In this document: positions 48,923 to 60,868 of the stretch, in pieces
Position numbering within the stretch: the stretch's first letter is position 1
Layout of the letters: each line of letters begins with the position of its first letter
NCBI GenBank assembly: GCA_036245525.1
Contig: BTPG01000007.1
Coordinates: 121,620,172 to 121,684,171, forward strand
Reading direction: 5' to 3'
DNA length: 64,000 bases
Source: Semisulcospira habei
Lineage: Eukaryota > Mollusca > Gastropoda > Semisulcospiridae
The notes under the pieces: model-generated
Seen by the model: only the letters and a program-made list of their open reading frames with translations
Database searches by the model: none
Told to the model about the DNA's origin: nothing
Program-made: the position numbers and the translations under genes

Positions 48923-49146
48923 CTGTCTTTACTGCCACAAGAACATGACAGGTACAGATGAACGTAGTGATCAGAGACACGTTCTCTGTATCAGCTTCGA
49001 CACTTTCCGTGACGGGTACCGGAAACAGCCGAGGATATCGGCACGCTGGAGATGTACCGGTTTACCGTATTGAAAAGTTGCCGACCTGCGGTTTTCCGGT
49101 ATACTGGTAAAACCGTGTAGATACCTCGCTTAGTGACGCGCCGGAT

Positions 49147-49360
49147 TTAACCATTTAGCCCCAACGCACTACAGCAGTAGATGGATAGACTATGATCATT
49201 CAAGGATAGTGCCAGATTAACTTGGCACCTGATGACGCCAAGCTAAATATGGCCCTATCCTTGAATGATCATAGTCGATCCATCTCCTGCAACAGGGACG
49301 AAGTTGTTAAGTGACACCTCTAACATTTTGGAAATGCGGCCGTGCGGTTATATGGGTTAA
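49147..49360. mobile_element. palindromic MITE, family B variant (B8)
   Basis: Duplicate of B6 in unit 2, TTAA at both ends. Confidence 0.8.
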
Positions 49361-49369
49361 GCTCACTCA

Positions 49370-49582
49370 TTAACACATTCAGCCCGACGGCCGTATTTCC
49401 CAAATTTTGGAGGCGTCATCTAATGACTATGCACCGGTTGCAGGAGATGGATCGACCATGATAATTCAAGGGCTGTGTCAGATTAGCTTGGCGTCGACAG
49501 GCGCCAGGCTAATCTGGCACTACCCTTGAATTATCATGGTCGACCCATATCCTGCTATAGTCGTCAGGGCTGAATGGGTTAA
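49370..49582. mobile_element. palindromic MITE, family B (B9)
   Basis: Duplicate of B7 in unit 2, followed by a shorter and impure ATT tract. Confidence 0.85.
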
Positions 49583-49671
49583 TCATTATCATTATTATGC
49601 TATTATTATTATTATTATTATTATTAATATTATCATCATCATTATTATTGCTGTGAGTTAGAACCCAGCTA

Positions 49672-49745
49672 GGATCAAAATTTGTTAGACCCTTTCAGGT
49701 GCCCCGTCTTTGAGATCACCTTCCGTGGTGGACAAAGGTCACTTG
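49672..49745 (+). mobile_element. SINE body fragment before the Ig-like exon (unit 2)
   Basis: This is the duplicate of the fragment at 39165-39250, with one base change that alters the reading frame upstream of the exon. That the frame differs between units supports its non-coding nature. Confidence 0.55.
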
Positions 49746-49804
49746 TTTAACTTTTTGCAACTACCCCTAAAACTGTATGCATGTATGTGTTCGGTCTGTT
49801 TCAG

Positions 49805-50729
49805 TGTCATTTCTGTACATCTGGCAGACAATACTACGGGCAGCCAGCAGTGCCTGGCCATATCGAGTATCGAAGCGCGCCGTGGTAAATCCTGTTGGGA
49901 AAATGGAGGCCACAGATTGGCGGTTAATGGGTATTACAACGATAACGACCAGCTGTCAACTTTTGTTGAAATCACGGCAGCCAAAACTGCTACAGATGAC
50001 CTCCGCGCAGGGTCATACGTATGCATCTCGAATGGCGGTGCTGAGCGGCAAACTTGGGGCATTGCCGTGACGTGGGAACAGGCCGACATGTTTGACTGCC
50101 TCGTCAGAAGTGATGACAGCAACACGCACTATTCTATCAAATTTAAAATGCAGGACGGCGGTAGTAAACCCCGTGTCGTGACACCAGACAGCAGCAACGG
50201 GTCCGGAGTACCTGGGTACGGTGTATTCCGTCAGTCTCAACAGAGCTTTACCGCGACTTCACCGGTGTTATGCTCTCTGTCCAAGTGGCCGGGCTATGCC
50301 AGGCTGGTCGTTGTTGTCAGCGCGAACGTCACCGCGGCATATGACAGAATGACATGTGAAGTGGAAGAATCCAGTGGCAAATCGTGGACTAGAGAATATT
50401 CCCGGCCAGATGATGCTTGTCTGGGTAAAACTACGCCGAGCGGGCAACTAAGGTCACCTGACGGCGAGCAGCCACACAAGGATACATGTGGAACATTGTG
50501 CGTAATGATTGCTTTGGCGTGCTCAGTGCTGTCTGCAGTTATTGTCCTGGCCATTGCAATAGCTGTGCACTGCATTAAGAAGCGATCACCTCGTTCTCCG
50601 CCGCAGCAGAACGGCATAGAAGGCGAGGACGAGACAGATCTACTTCGCAACAAAAAAGCCGCAAGACTGACTGAAGAGCCACCTTTTCCCATTTCAGAAA
50701 CTAACAGGCTTGATTCCAGCACATTATAG
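49805..50729 (+). CDS. Ig-like single-pass membrane protein, terminal exon, copy 2
   Basis: This is the paralog of the exon at 39311, in the second unit of the tandem duplication. The acceptor is the same TTTCAG. The first ~120 residues are identical by eye. Nine substitutions were counted up to the frameshift point, mainly near the TM helix and tail (for example VIVMSIA to VIVLAIA). The cytoplasmic tail is longer and ends LDSSTL, which fits a class I PDZ-ligand pattern. An open frame over 925 nt with a preserved TM segment suggests the protein is or was under constraint. If joined to the signal exon at 25873 the product would be 368 residues. Confidence 0.62.
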
Positions 50730-50797
50730 ACTGATGACAGAGAATGCCCATGATGAAAAAACAAACAAAAAAACAAAGCTAAACGTTTAGGAATCAA

Positions 50798-51728
50798 TGT
50801 TACGGTTGTGGTTGTGTTGTCCTGTGAGAGCATACATGTGTTGATCGTAGGAAACGATCCGATATTTATTTAAGCTGTCATGGTTATGATTCATGTACCT
50901 TTTTAAGTAATATTTTCTTTCGGTCGCGCAGAGCGGAATTCACTTCGTTATGATACGCTAAATTTAGTCCAGAACGTTCTAGAAAGGTCGCACTGTCTAG
51001 TGACCTCGTATGTGTGACGTTGGTAAATTGGTAACATTTAGCAACAAGTTGTTTACTGTGCGCGTGAAGCCGTCAGCCGTTTTCTTGTGTGTTATGAAGG
51101 TTCGTGGTAGTTCTCGAAGTTTCCCACTAGTTTGTGAACTGTCTACCATACGTTTGTGAGATGTCATTTTACCAAGGATTTGGAGCTGAAGTGAGCAGCC
51201 AAATTTGTGTAGCCTATTGTAGTTTTATAGAAAGTTCGTTTTTTATTAATATTTTTGAGTTCCGGTTACGTAGATTATTTTGATTGGTTGCGTTGAATGA
51301 TTTTATTGGATTATTCTAGAACTGAAAGTGTCTTACTATATAACGTTGGTGCTAGGAGAGCGCGAATATACATTGTCTTGCATTGTCAGTTGTAGAGACA
51401 CACAGTTATCGTAGGTACGTGGCCCGTATGGGTGTACATTGTGAGAGATACAGCGTAACAGTGTGGTGTACGTTGTGTGAGGAACTTTGTGTCGACAGTG
51501 TGGATATTTGCAGAAGAGACTTTGTATCAGTGTTGGTGCATTTGGAACTGCATTGTGTGGAGATCGCATCGCTGAATTAAAATTTTGTTGGAACTGTTAC
51601 TCCAGTATTGTCTACATCCTCAAGCCACGTATGACGGATTGCAGCTGAATGAAGTTTATTTAAAAGAACCTTACGTGCGGGCGTCTGGTGTGTTTATCAT
51701 ACTACGACTACAACTCCACCACGTAACA
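50798..51728 (+). mobile_element. solo LTR in duplication unit 2
   Basis: The 931-bp element begins TGTTACGG and ends CGTAACA, so it has TG...CA termini. It is flanked by a 5-bp duplication ATCAA (50793-50797 and 51729-51733). A TATATAA-like box lies near 51337. There is no internal region, so it is a solo LTR. Unit 1 has no insertion at the matching place (about 40307), showing that it arrived after the duplication. Confidence 0.85.
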
Positions 51729-51733
51729 ATCAA

Positions 51734-51925
51734 CGTCTTTTGTCCACCGCGAAGGTGAATTCAAAGACGGGTCACCGAATGAGGGTCTGAACAGATTTTG
51801 ACCCTTCCTGAGTTCCAGCCCATGGTTCCCTGTCAAGACAGAATCGGCTTAAGCACCAGTGAATCGTTACAGTCCGTGACGTCTGCGGGTGTACCGTTTC
51901 TCTAGACAGGCTCACTCGGGGAGTG
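51734..51925 (-). mobile_element. type 2-related SINE copy (unit 2)
   Basis: This is the duplicate of the element at 40309-40500 and carries a small deletion in the head. The solo LTR sits directly at its left edge. Confidence 0.55.
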
Positions 51926-51995
51926 CATCACAAGTACGCTTCTATCCAAATCAGATGCTGACGTCTCCGGGTGTTCTCCCCAGACAGACCTACTC

Positions 51996-52085
51996 GGGGA
52001 GTGCACCACAAGTAGGCTTCTGTTCAAATGAGATGCTCATGCATCTCATTTGAATAGAAGCGTACCTGTGGTGTACTTCCCGAAT
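51996..52085. repeat. imperfect palindrome
   Basis: TTCAAATGAGATGC and GCATCTCATTTGAA form the centre; the outer parts CACCACAAGTAGGCTTCT and AGAAGCGTACCTGTGGTG pair with mismatches. A related direct repeat precedes it at 51920-51960. Confidence 0.7.
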
Positions 52086-52407
52086 GGTCGAAAATTGCCG
52101 GACAGTTGAAAACTTCTGTTAACGCTGGTTGTGAAACGAAAAGGTAGAGGCAAGCCGGAACTGAGAATCTCTTGTGTCGGCGAAGTTTATCAGAGCCGTC
52201 TACTCCACGGCGGGCTTTGTTTGCTAAAATTGACCTTCAACGTCATAAAAAACGACTTAGACAGGTCATGTCGTGAGATAATCTCACCTACCATGTGGTT
52301 TGAAATTGAAATTGCGGGTGTGCTTAAAACTGTAAATCAATCCTGAGGGTGTGATACTTGGTTTCAGTGCTTCAGAAAGAATTCAACGCAAAATTTGGTG
52401 CGCACTG

Positions 52408-52695
<288 letters not shown>

Positions 52696-52719
52696 CTCAA
52701 TCAGATTAATCACTCAATC

Positions 52720-52848
<129 letters not shown>

Positions 52849-53542
52849 CGCATAAAAATAAAAAAAAACTTTACAAAGTTTCGAAGACGATATTTTATCT
52901 TTCTAATGGCTGAAGATTTTAAAATTCTGACTGCATCATGGAAAAGATTACGCACATCCGAGTAATAATGTGCAAAGCAGGATCATGTCTCTTTCAATGC
53001 AACCAAAAACATTTATTTTGAGAGAGAATTGTGAATTTTGTATTGCAAGAGAAGCTCACCTATCCCCGATTCCAAACTTTTTAACTAATGGAGTAAAAAT
53101 TTGTGTGTCTCTTCTAAAAAGAGAATGCAAACGATTTTTGCAAGAAATTTAAATCATCAGATGGTTTGGGGAGCGATTCATGAGGCGTTACAGCTTCAGT
53201 AATGTTCTTTACACAACATAGGTAGTACTGCAAGGGGGAACGGAAGTGGGGAGGAGGGGGGAGGGGTTGTCAAGGGTGGGATGTAGTGCTTTGCTTATAA
53301 TATCAATACGTTTACTTTTCAACAAGTAATTTAAAATAACACTTTTTTTTTACCGTCTTCTTGAGAACGTTCGTGTGTGTGTGAAACCACTTTGTAGCCT
53401 TTTTTTTAAAGTCTGGGAATCGTTGACGTTGAATTAACAAATGATTTAAAAATCACACTCTGCGGCCACTGGCAGTGAAGGAATTAACACGGGCAGTAGT
53501 AAATAGCACGCTGCGACCCTCAGCTATTTACTGCTACTCTTC

Positions 53543-53766
53543 TTAACCCTTGTCATTCTTAATACGCCAGTGTGTGAAATAAGTTTGACTAAAATAGTTC
53601 AAGGGTGGTGCCAGAATAGCTTGGCGCCTCAAGGCGCCAAGCTATTCTGGCACCACCCTTGAACTGAAGTCATTGGTCTATATCCTTATCCGTAAGTACC
53701 ATAATGTAGCTTGCATAAGGCAGTGTACAAATTTGAAGCTTTTCGCCTGAGTACGATATGGGTTAA
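53543..53766. mobile_element. palindromic MITE, family C (C10)
   Basis: Duplicate of C7 in unit 2, TTAA at both ends. Confidence 0.85.
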
Positions 53767-54097
53767 GAGTTGCCCAATCACGCAACGACCATCCCATGTG
53801 TGTAGCCGGCCAACTTTGCCGCCCCGACCCGGGGTCACTTTTCAAGTGTGTTGTAGACTGAGGTGGCAAATGCAGCATATCGCACAGTTCATTAGAATAT
53901 CATAGTTTTCATGGTCATGTTCTGCGAGTTTAAGCGTTGAGGTGATAACGGTATTTACATAACACTAAATTTGGGGCGAGACAGTCGTCATTCGCCACGC
54001 TTGTACATCAAAAGTCTTTTATTCTTTTTCAGTGAGCTGCATGTGAGGACTATGATACATTCATATTAGTTTGTTATTACGAGTTGGGCTTTCCAGT

Positions 54098-54218
54098 AAG
54101 CGGTTCTTGTCGCCTCTCGGGTTCGATTAGGGAGTTTATTTTGAAGATGAAAGAGGGAGCTTTAACCGGAGACTTTCACCTTCGAAATAAACTCCCTGAC
54201 ACCAGAGAGGCGACAAAA
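54098..54218. repeat. hairpin element before MITE C11
   Basis: TTGTCGCCTCTCGGG and AGGGAGTTTATTTTGAAG at the left pair with CTTCGAAATAAACTCCCT and AGAGAGGCGACAA at the right. Confidence 0.65.
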
Positions 54219-54224
54219 GTATCG

Positions 54225-54456
54225 TTAACCCATATTATTTGGAATACACTAGTGTGTAAAATAAGTTTGACTAAAATAGTTCAAGGGTAGTGCCAGAATA
54301 GATTAGCGCCTAGAAGCGCCGATATATTCTGGCACTACCCTTGAATTAATGACATTGGTCTATATATTTATCTATAAGTACTATAATGTAGCTTGCATAT
54401 GGCAGTGTACAAATTTGAAGGTTTCAAGGTTTCAGTCACAGTATGATATGGGATAA
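54225..54456. mobile_element. palindromic MITE, family C (C11)
   Basis: TTAACCCATATTATTTGGAA at the left; the right end is ATAA. The core is altered (AATAGATTAGCGCC). Confidence 0.75.
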
Positions 54457-54805
54457 TGCGTCCCGGATTTCCCAAACCCATCGAGAATGATGTATGGGCA
54501 GCAACTTTAGTGATGAGTTTACTTCCCTTTGTTTTATTAGTTGTGTTTGTTTTCTTGTTGTTTTATTTGTTGTTGATTTAAAAAAAAATATGCATTTTTT
54601 TAAAAAAATTGATTTTCATTCCATTTCTTTTATTTCAGAATGGACGATTGTTGAAAACCAACAGATTTTGCGAATGTTTACTCTTAGCACTTTCTGCCTT
54701 TTTTTCCTGATCGAGTCAGGCGAATTTTACTTACAGATTAATGTGAATTGTGACAGCGGTTTGGACATGATATAACCGTCATATAGCATTCAAAAAAGGG
54801 ACACT

Positions 54806-54909
54806 TTAACCCCTTGACTAATATACTGACGATACTGCTGGGCGGAAAAGACGCGTGACAGCGCGTCTTTTTCACCGAACGGTATTGTCAATAGCAATCA
54901 AAGGGTTAT
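54806..54909. mobile_element. palindromic MITE, family E-like (E4)
   Basis: TTAACCCCTTGACTAATA and AATCAAAGGGTTAT flank a hairpin with AAAGACGCG and CGCGTCTTT. It has the same layout but a different core. Confidence 0.65.
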
Positions 54910-54992
54910 TCAGGCAAAATATACCTCAGCGCCGGGGTACTTTGACATGCATGCTTGCTTTCAAAAGTGGAACGTGCGGTGTACCCCTTTAT

Positions 54993-55205
54993 TAACTCAT
55001 TCTACCCCAACACCGAAATCTTTAAATTTTGCCGTTGTCCTCTGAAGACTGCATTGCAGTGCAGGACACAGATCGACCATGATAGTTCAAGGGTGATGCC
55101 AGAATAGCTTGGCGCCCATAGGCGCCAAGCTATTCTGGCATCACCCTTGAACTATCATGGTCGATCCTTATATTCTGGTGGTGTGTCTGGGGTAAAATGA
55201 GTTAA
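54993..55205. mobile_element. palindromic MITE, family A (A8)
   Basis: A full copy with a perfect core (GATGCCAGAATAGCTTGGCG and complement) and TTAA at both ends. Confidence 0.88.
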
Positions 55206-55337
55206 TGTAAAATAAAATGAGACCGTGGCCCAGGAACAGGAGAGTGGATTCACCCCCTACTTAGAAGAGTGCAAATTCATGCCTGCTGTAGTAATATACT
55301 CTACCACATGACCGTCACACTCGTCGTATCTTTGAGC

Positions 55338-55549
55338 TTAACCCCTTGAACCCTGAGAAAAATTAAACACCGCAAGAGGTATAGATCCTCATGAGCCCCC
55401 GCATTTGCGGGGGCTCATGAGGATCTATACCTCTTGCTGAAAGCACTTTGTATCCGTGTTCCTTGGGCGGCCGGGGATCTTTGACGTCGAGTTGACAATG
55501 ACTTCAAAAACTTGACTCAACGTGCGTTCAGTAGCAGTGCAGGGGTTAA
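55338..55549 (+). mobile_element. palindromic MITE, family D (D7)
   Basis: A full TTAA-flanked copy with a perfect hairpin around GCCCCCGCATTTGCGGGGGC. Confidence 0.85.
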
Positions 55550-55752
55550 AGAGCATACATTCTCGCGAGCAACAGCATTCTGGGCAAGGGTTGATCGTAG
55601 TCGTATGACCGGTGTACTGCTGCCCCTGAAAATATTAATATCAAAGGTCTTCAGTTCGTGGACATCAAATATGTACAAAGATCTATTGCAAACGAGCGTG
55701 TTCGAAAATAAAGGGATCTTGAAATGTACCTGACTTACCGCTACACAGGATA

Positions 55753-56060
55753 TCTGCAACAGGCATAGATTTTCATGAGTCCCTGCAGTCGCACGGTCTA
55801 ACGAGAATTTATGCATCATGCCTACGTAGATTGGCTTCCATGTATTTCGTCGGAGTGAGGGCGGGATGATCGTGTTTTTAGTCTGCCACATTCTTCAGAT
55901 GTATGCTGGTGGTGCTAGGTCACTTGTATTAAATTATGCATGCACATGCATTCACATCTGGCAAACAAAAGTCTTTCCTCTGCAACATGCATAGATCCTC
56001 ATGGGCCCCCGCAGACTCGGTGAAGGCCCCACACGCGGACCTAGCTAGAGCAAAGCCACA
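55753..56060 (+). repeat. two decayed family D fragments
   Basis: AACAGGCATAGATTTTCATG with TCTAACGAGAATTTATGC, and CATGCATAGATCCTCATGGG with GCCCCCGCAG, are recognisable pieces of family D without clear ends. Similar scraps are at 24427-24466 and 62295-62335. Confidence 0.5.
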
Positions 56061-56182
56061 CAAATCGCGGGACATCTCAACCTTCAGTGTCAAATATTAT
56101 TGACTTTCCGTTGCACAAAATTCAACGCAGTTAACTGAGCCCAGCGCCTATCATTTTATCTATCCCCTTGCGTTAAAGTTGA

Positions 56183-56536
56183 ACCCGTTTAATGCCGAGA
56201 AAATCTCAACACCACCCACCTGCAAGAGATATAGATGATGATCTATGCCTCTTGCTGACGCCAGTTTAAGTCCACGTTTCTGAAAATAAAATGTTAAATG
56301 TTTAGGGCTTAACGTCTTTTGTCCACCACGAGGGTGATTTGAAAGACGGGGCAACGAAAAAGGGTCTGAGCAAATTTTGACCCAAGCTGGATTCGAACCC
56401 GGGACCTTTTGGTCTGGAGGCAAACGCTTTTACCACCGAGCCACCCAGCTCCCCCCACGTTTCTGAGACAGCTACGGCTTGTTGGTGTTGAATTAAAGAA
56501 GATTTGCAGAAACAATCTGCGTCAACTGGCGCTTAA
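56183..56536 (+). mobile_element. palindromic MITE, family D (D8) split by a SINE
   Basis: ATGCCGAGAAAATCTCAACA and a shortened hairpin (ATAGATGATGATCTAT) are followed by the type 2 SINE, after which the element resumes at GTTTCTGAGACAG and ends at TTAA. Confidence 0.75.
56284..56454 (-). mobile_element. tRNA-derived SINE, type 2, nested in a MITE
   Basis: This is nearly the same sequence as the SINE at 28024-28184. It is flanked by a perfect 12-bp duplication CCACGTTTCTGA (56272-56283 and 56455-56466), which belongs to a family D MITE. The A-rich 3' tail is visible at the left. Confidence 0.88.
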
Positions 56537-56699
56537 CGTGTAAAACACTACGATATTGTCAATTTGACTACTTGTCTATGCACACCATCCATCTGTGTCC
56601 CATTGTTGTAGACTTTCTGCGACTTAGATGACTCTCTGTAAGAATACCACTTAAGGCGACCTTTGTGCTAGTCCCTTGGGTAGTCTCTGTTATACGTGG

Positions 56700-58374
56700 T
56701 AGTGGTCGTAGTAGTAGTAATAATAATAATAAAGAGCGTTTATATCGCGCTGAATCCCCAGGAGCAGTGGGCTCTAAGTGCGTTACAAAAACATGTATAT
56801 ATGCAGAATCTCACTACCTTTAAATAGGTTTAATCTACGCACACACATACAACTAAAACAAACATAACGAAACCATTCAAAATCACAAGTTAAACGCATT
56901 TGGATGATGCTGATGCGCCACCACGAAGGTGCTACACGGTCAACAAAAGGAAGACCTAAGATCAATGCCACCACGATGGTGCTAAACGGTCAGCAAAAGG
57001 AGGACCCAAGATCAAAGCCACCATGATGGTGCTACAAAGTCAACAGAAGGAGGACCCAAGATCAGCACAACCGCGATGGCGCTACATGGTCAACAAATAG
57101 ATGACCTGTGATCGTCCGAGCCACCAAATGGGCAATAAACTAAGGATGTAAAGATCAAAGCCATTAAGATGGTCCTAAACGGTCAACAAAAGGAAGACCG
57201 AGGTAATAAATGCCACCATGATGGTGCTAAGTGAGGCATCCTAAGCCACATAAATATGTATGCAGACCAGACCATTATTACACACACGCACACACAATCT
57301 GTGGATTAATGGTACGCGAGCTGAAAGAAGTAGGTTTTAAGTTGGGTCTTAAAGACGTCAATGTTTTCAGCATTCCGGAGGTGTTGGGGAAGGGAGTTCC
57401 AGACAACAGGGACTTGATACTGGAATGTCCGGCAGCCAAACCGCTTGGAGGAGAAGCTGGGGACACTGAAACGCTTCTCAGAGCAGGAACGAAGGGAACG
57501 GGAGGACTGATAGATGTTGAGGAGGGATGAGAGGTATGGCGGTAGGGATTCATCAAAGCAGCGAAAAGCCAGGACCGCAATCTTGTACTCGACTCTAAAC
57601 TGAATGGGTAGCCAGTGCAATTCCTGAAGTAGGAGGGTTACATGGTCCATTTTAGATTTGCCAAAAGCAAGTCTGGCAGCATTGTTGAGGACTGTCTGCA
57701 GACGGGAGAGTTCTTTCTGGGGGACACCTGCCAGGAGGGAGTTACAAAAGTCTAAGCGGCTAAGGGCAAGGGGGCAAATAAGTTGAACAGTAGCGGACCG
57801 GGTGATGAATGGTCTAATGAAGCTGATTCTTTGCAGCTGGAAGTTCGCCGTCCTCCACACATTAGTAACGTGATGGTGCATGGACATACTGCGTCGAACT
57901 GAACTACCAGATTACGTACAGACTGGCTAAAAGTTATTTCACTGTCGCCAACCACGAGGGAGGCCCCTGGTGGGACCTAGGGGAGTGGTCGGAACCAGCG
58001 CAAAGTGATTCAGTCTTGCCGTCGTTCAGCTTCAGTTAAACTGTTTGATGCACAGCATCCGGCATTGTTTTCACAGAGAAAATACAAAGTTCAATCTCTT
58101 TCACAAGAGCAGGAAAATTAGATGGAGAAGCACCTTTGTGGAGCTGGGTGTCATCGGCATACTTGTGAAATTCACAGGCATGTCGGGTGATGACATCAGA
58201 GAGGGATTGGGTGTAAAGGCTTTAAAGGACGGGCCCAAGGACGGATCCTTGGGGGGACACCGTATCTCACCATGAGGGGCTGCGACTCTGATTGGTTGAC
58301 AACAACCTTCTGAGTACGCCCACACAGATATGAGGAAAACCAGCTAAGTGTTTTGCCAGAGATGCCATAGACAC
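56700..58374 (-). mobile_element. CR1/L2-like LINE fragment
   Basis: On the minus strand the 5' part encodes, with frame changes, VYGISGKTLSWFSSYL, then a PQGSVLGPVL block and FHKYADDTQLHKG. Later LKLNDGKTE appears, then from 57887 an open C-terminal region with ELHWLPIQFRVEYKIAVLAF and VPVVWNSLPQHLRN, to a stop at 57306. The 3' end has GCGCGATATAAACGCTC and a short ATT repeat. The 3' region holds a minisatellite. Stops and shifts show it is dead. Confidence 0.8.
56920..57230 (+). repeat. ~52-bp minisatellite in LINE 3' region
   Basis: Units share GCCACCATGATGGTGCTA, AACGGTCAACAAAAGGA and GACCCAAGATCAA. Five to six degenerate copies lie between the LINE stop codon and its 3' end. Confidence 0.75.
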
Positions 58375-58375
58375 A

Positions 58376-59035
58376 TCACACCAGACACACTCACGTAGGG
58401 TTCTTGTAGAAAAACCTCACTCAGTTGCAAATCGTCACATGTGGCGCAATATTGTAGACCACACTGGTGTAACAGTTCCAACAGTTCCTACGATGCACTC
58501 TTAGCACAATGCATCCACACCTTGATGCACTATCTCTCACAGATGCTTCCTCAATTTGATGCACTGCCTCTTACAATGCATGCACATACTTTCTAACCAT
58601 CTCTTTTATACTATCACCAATTTCCAGAACAATCCCGCAAACTGCACAACTCAACCAATCAGAAAAGAAAAAGTAAACAAAATCATCAATACTCATTACA
58701 AAGAACACTAGAATTTTCTACAATCTTCTACTAAAATCTAGGTGCATTACGTAAAAGTCATGAAATGTAACCGACACGTGTACGACAAAACTTTGACGTC
58801 ACGTTTGAGGCCACTAGAACAATCGCGTCTTTTCCAGAACCTTTCAGCTTAATATAGGTCGGACCGCTTTGCTACAAGTTAGCGAAATGTGGAACATTCT
58901 AGTGACACACACAAACCCGATCGCAATTCTCCATGCTAAAAGAAAACGAGTCATACTAATAAGGTACGTGATTCTAATCTAAAATAACGCAACTGAACAT
59001 CGGATCTTTTCCTATAATCAAGTCTCCATACTGAC
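58376..59035 (-). mobile_element. LTR fragment, same family
   Basis: The segment with ACACCAGACACACTCACGTA, then GTAACAGTTCCAAC and, later, GAGGCCACTAGA and ATCGGATC, follows the order of the LTR at 9598-10451. Its first ~30 bp are missing and it abuts the truncated LINE. Ends are approximate. Confidence 0.6.
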
Positions 59036-59066
59036 ATCTTTACACGGAGGTGTCACTGCTACTAAC

Positions 59067-59092
59067 CCCCCCCCCCCCCCCCCCCCCCCCCC
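59067..59092 (+). repeat. C run
   Basis: About 26 C, next to the LTR fragment; its length is probably uncertain. A similar run is at 37129-37152. Confidence 0.85.
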
Positions 59093-59397
59093 ACGGCTTG
59101 GGTGGCACGAGTGTTCAGTATTCACCTCTTCTGTAAAGACCAGGCAGGCGGAGCTCAATGTTGTGCATTGATTTTTTTCCCCCCGTTAAAAAAAGACCAG
59201 AAGTGATGATATAGATGTTTCATATCGCAGTTCTTATATTTTGTTCAATAAGATCATTTATGTTAGTTTCTTTTCAGCTGTGTATTTTCGATCCTCCATA
59301 TACTCCGGCATGGGGTGAAATGAATAAAACTATTTGAATCTGTGATACACATGATAAAATCAAGTTTTTTGCAGACACAGAATCCTCCGCTCCACCC

Positions 59398-59511
59398 CTC
59401 TTTCCGGCACCACCCTTGAACTATCATGCTCGATCTGCCTCTAGAATTGTAATACAGTCCTTCAGAGGGCAACTCAGTTGTGGATTTTGGTCCTGGGGCA
59501 GAATGTGTTAA
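59398..59511. mobile_element. palindromic MITE, family A (A11, right half)
   Basis: GGCACCACCCTTGAACTATC to GGCAGAATGTGTTAA is the right half of a family A element. The left half is missing. Confidence 0.65.
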
Positions 59512-59583
59512 CCGAAACATTTTCTTATTTTGTAATTGTCCTTCCCAAGTGGGTTTTTCCGTGTGTGTGTTTTTTTCCCCCAC

Positions 59584-59660
59584 AAGCTTGGCAGTTACCT
59601 GTTAGCTTGGCAGTTACCTGTTAGCTTGGCAGTTACCTGTTAGCTTGGCAGTTACCTGTT
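59584..59660 (+). repeat. 19-bp tandem repeat, four units
   Basis: AGCTTGGCAGTTACCTGTT is repeated four times with almost no differences. Confidence 0.9.
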
Positions 59661-60063
59661 TGATTAATAAAAGAAGATAAAAGCGGCGACAGCCAGCGCT
59701 TAAAATCCAGGAAAACTAAGCAGGTAGGAAAAAAACATCGCAGACAAGAGAACTGTGTATATGCACCGTACCTTTTTGGTCTGGATTTTACTTTGAATCA
59801 CGGGTGTGTCCTCGTTTGATGTGACGCGAAACATATGAGGTCCTCGGTGGACAAAAAAATGATAATAAAGATGGGAGCAGGAGTAAAGCAAACAATGCAA
59901 ACGAACCGACTCAGTAACCCTGCTCGGTGCTGTTTACATTTTGCGCACGCGCGTGCATGAACATGTAAGACACATTCACACACACGCGCGTGCGTGTGTG
60001 TGGTACAGTTGTTTTAGAGGTAATGTCGAAACTTGCAAGATAGGGGTGTCACACACACATAGT

Positions 60064-60212
60064 GGTCCGTGGATAGTAGCTTAGACTAATGCAAATCCAC
60101 TGCGCCACCGCGTGCGCGCAAGCGCCTATACTAAGCTCAAGAGTAAATAGGCGCTTGCGCGCACGCGGTGGCACAGTGGATTTGCATTAGTCAAAGCTAC
60201 TATCCACGGACC
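60064..60212. repeat. 149-bp inverted repeat
   Basis: GGTCCGTGGATAGTAGCTTA ... GCGCAAGCGCCTAT pairs with ATAGGCGCTTGCGCGC ... CTACTATCCACGGACC; arms are about 65 bp around a 17-base loop. No TTAA flanks; not matched elsewhere in the window. Confidence 0.88.
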
Positions 60213-60598
60213 CCTATGCACACACACACGTGATCAAAGAAAATTTTTAAAAATCAATTATAAAAATAAACAGCCCAACAGTTTTATTTTATCATAAACG
60301 TTATACGAAAGAGCTGCAGTGGCGTACAAAAGACCTGTAGACCCGACGCAAAAAAAAAAAAAAAGAAAAAAAAAAAGAAGAAGAAATCAACAACTCCTAA
60401 ACAACGGGGGTTTTCAGCAAATTTACAATATCAAGTGACACATAAAATAGGCCCGACAGCATCACGATCGATGCCATTTAATATCAGATCTTTTACTTCT
60501 TGCCAGAAGATAGGGCCCATACACTGTCCGGCCCTACAGTACTACACGAGAACCTGTTTAGAGCAACCACCCTTTTTGCCAGAAAAAATGTTGCCGCC

Positions 60599-60709
60599 TT
60601 AACCCATTCAGCCCTGACGCACTACAGCAGGAGATTGGTCGATCCATCTCCTGCAACAGGTGCATAGTCGTTAATTTGGGAAATACGTGCGTCGGGCTGA
60701 ATGAGATAA
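60599..60709. mobile_element. palindromic MITE, family B (B10, core deleted)
   Basis: TTAACCCATTCAGCCCTGAC and GTCGGGCTGAATGAG flank a version in which the hairpin centre is lost. The right site is ATAA rather than TTAA. Confidence 0.75.
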
Positions 60710-60805
60710 AAGACAGATGATCTCTCTGTAGAAGTTTTCAGGATAAAAAGTGTCAATTGTCATTAAAAACTAACATTTAGGTGGCTATTTATCTCTTAGT
60801 AGTAG

Positions 60806-60806
60806 G

Positions 60807-60856
<50 letters not shown>

Positions 60857-60868
60857 TGTGTGTGTGCG
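60806..60868 (+). repeat. (GT)n microsatellite
   Basis: A GT run with one extra G, followed by GCGTGCGCGCGC. Confidence 0.85.

Larger units (their letters stand above)
59093..60063. other. no gene recognised
   Basis: It holds the half MITE A11 and the 19-bp tandem repeat. The remaining sequence shows no domain. Confidence 0.4.

Noticed and set aside
54494..54775. Hydrophobic 93-codon frame
   Set aside because: It is AT-rich with F/L/V runs from T-rich DNA, has no splice context and no recognisable domain.
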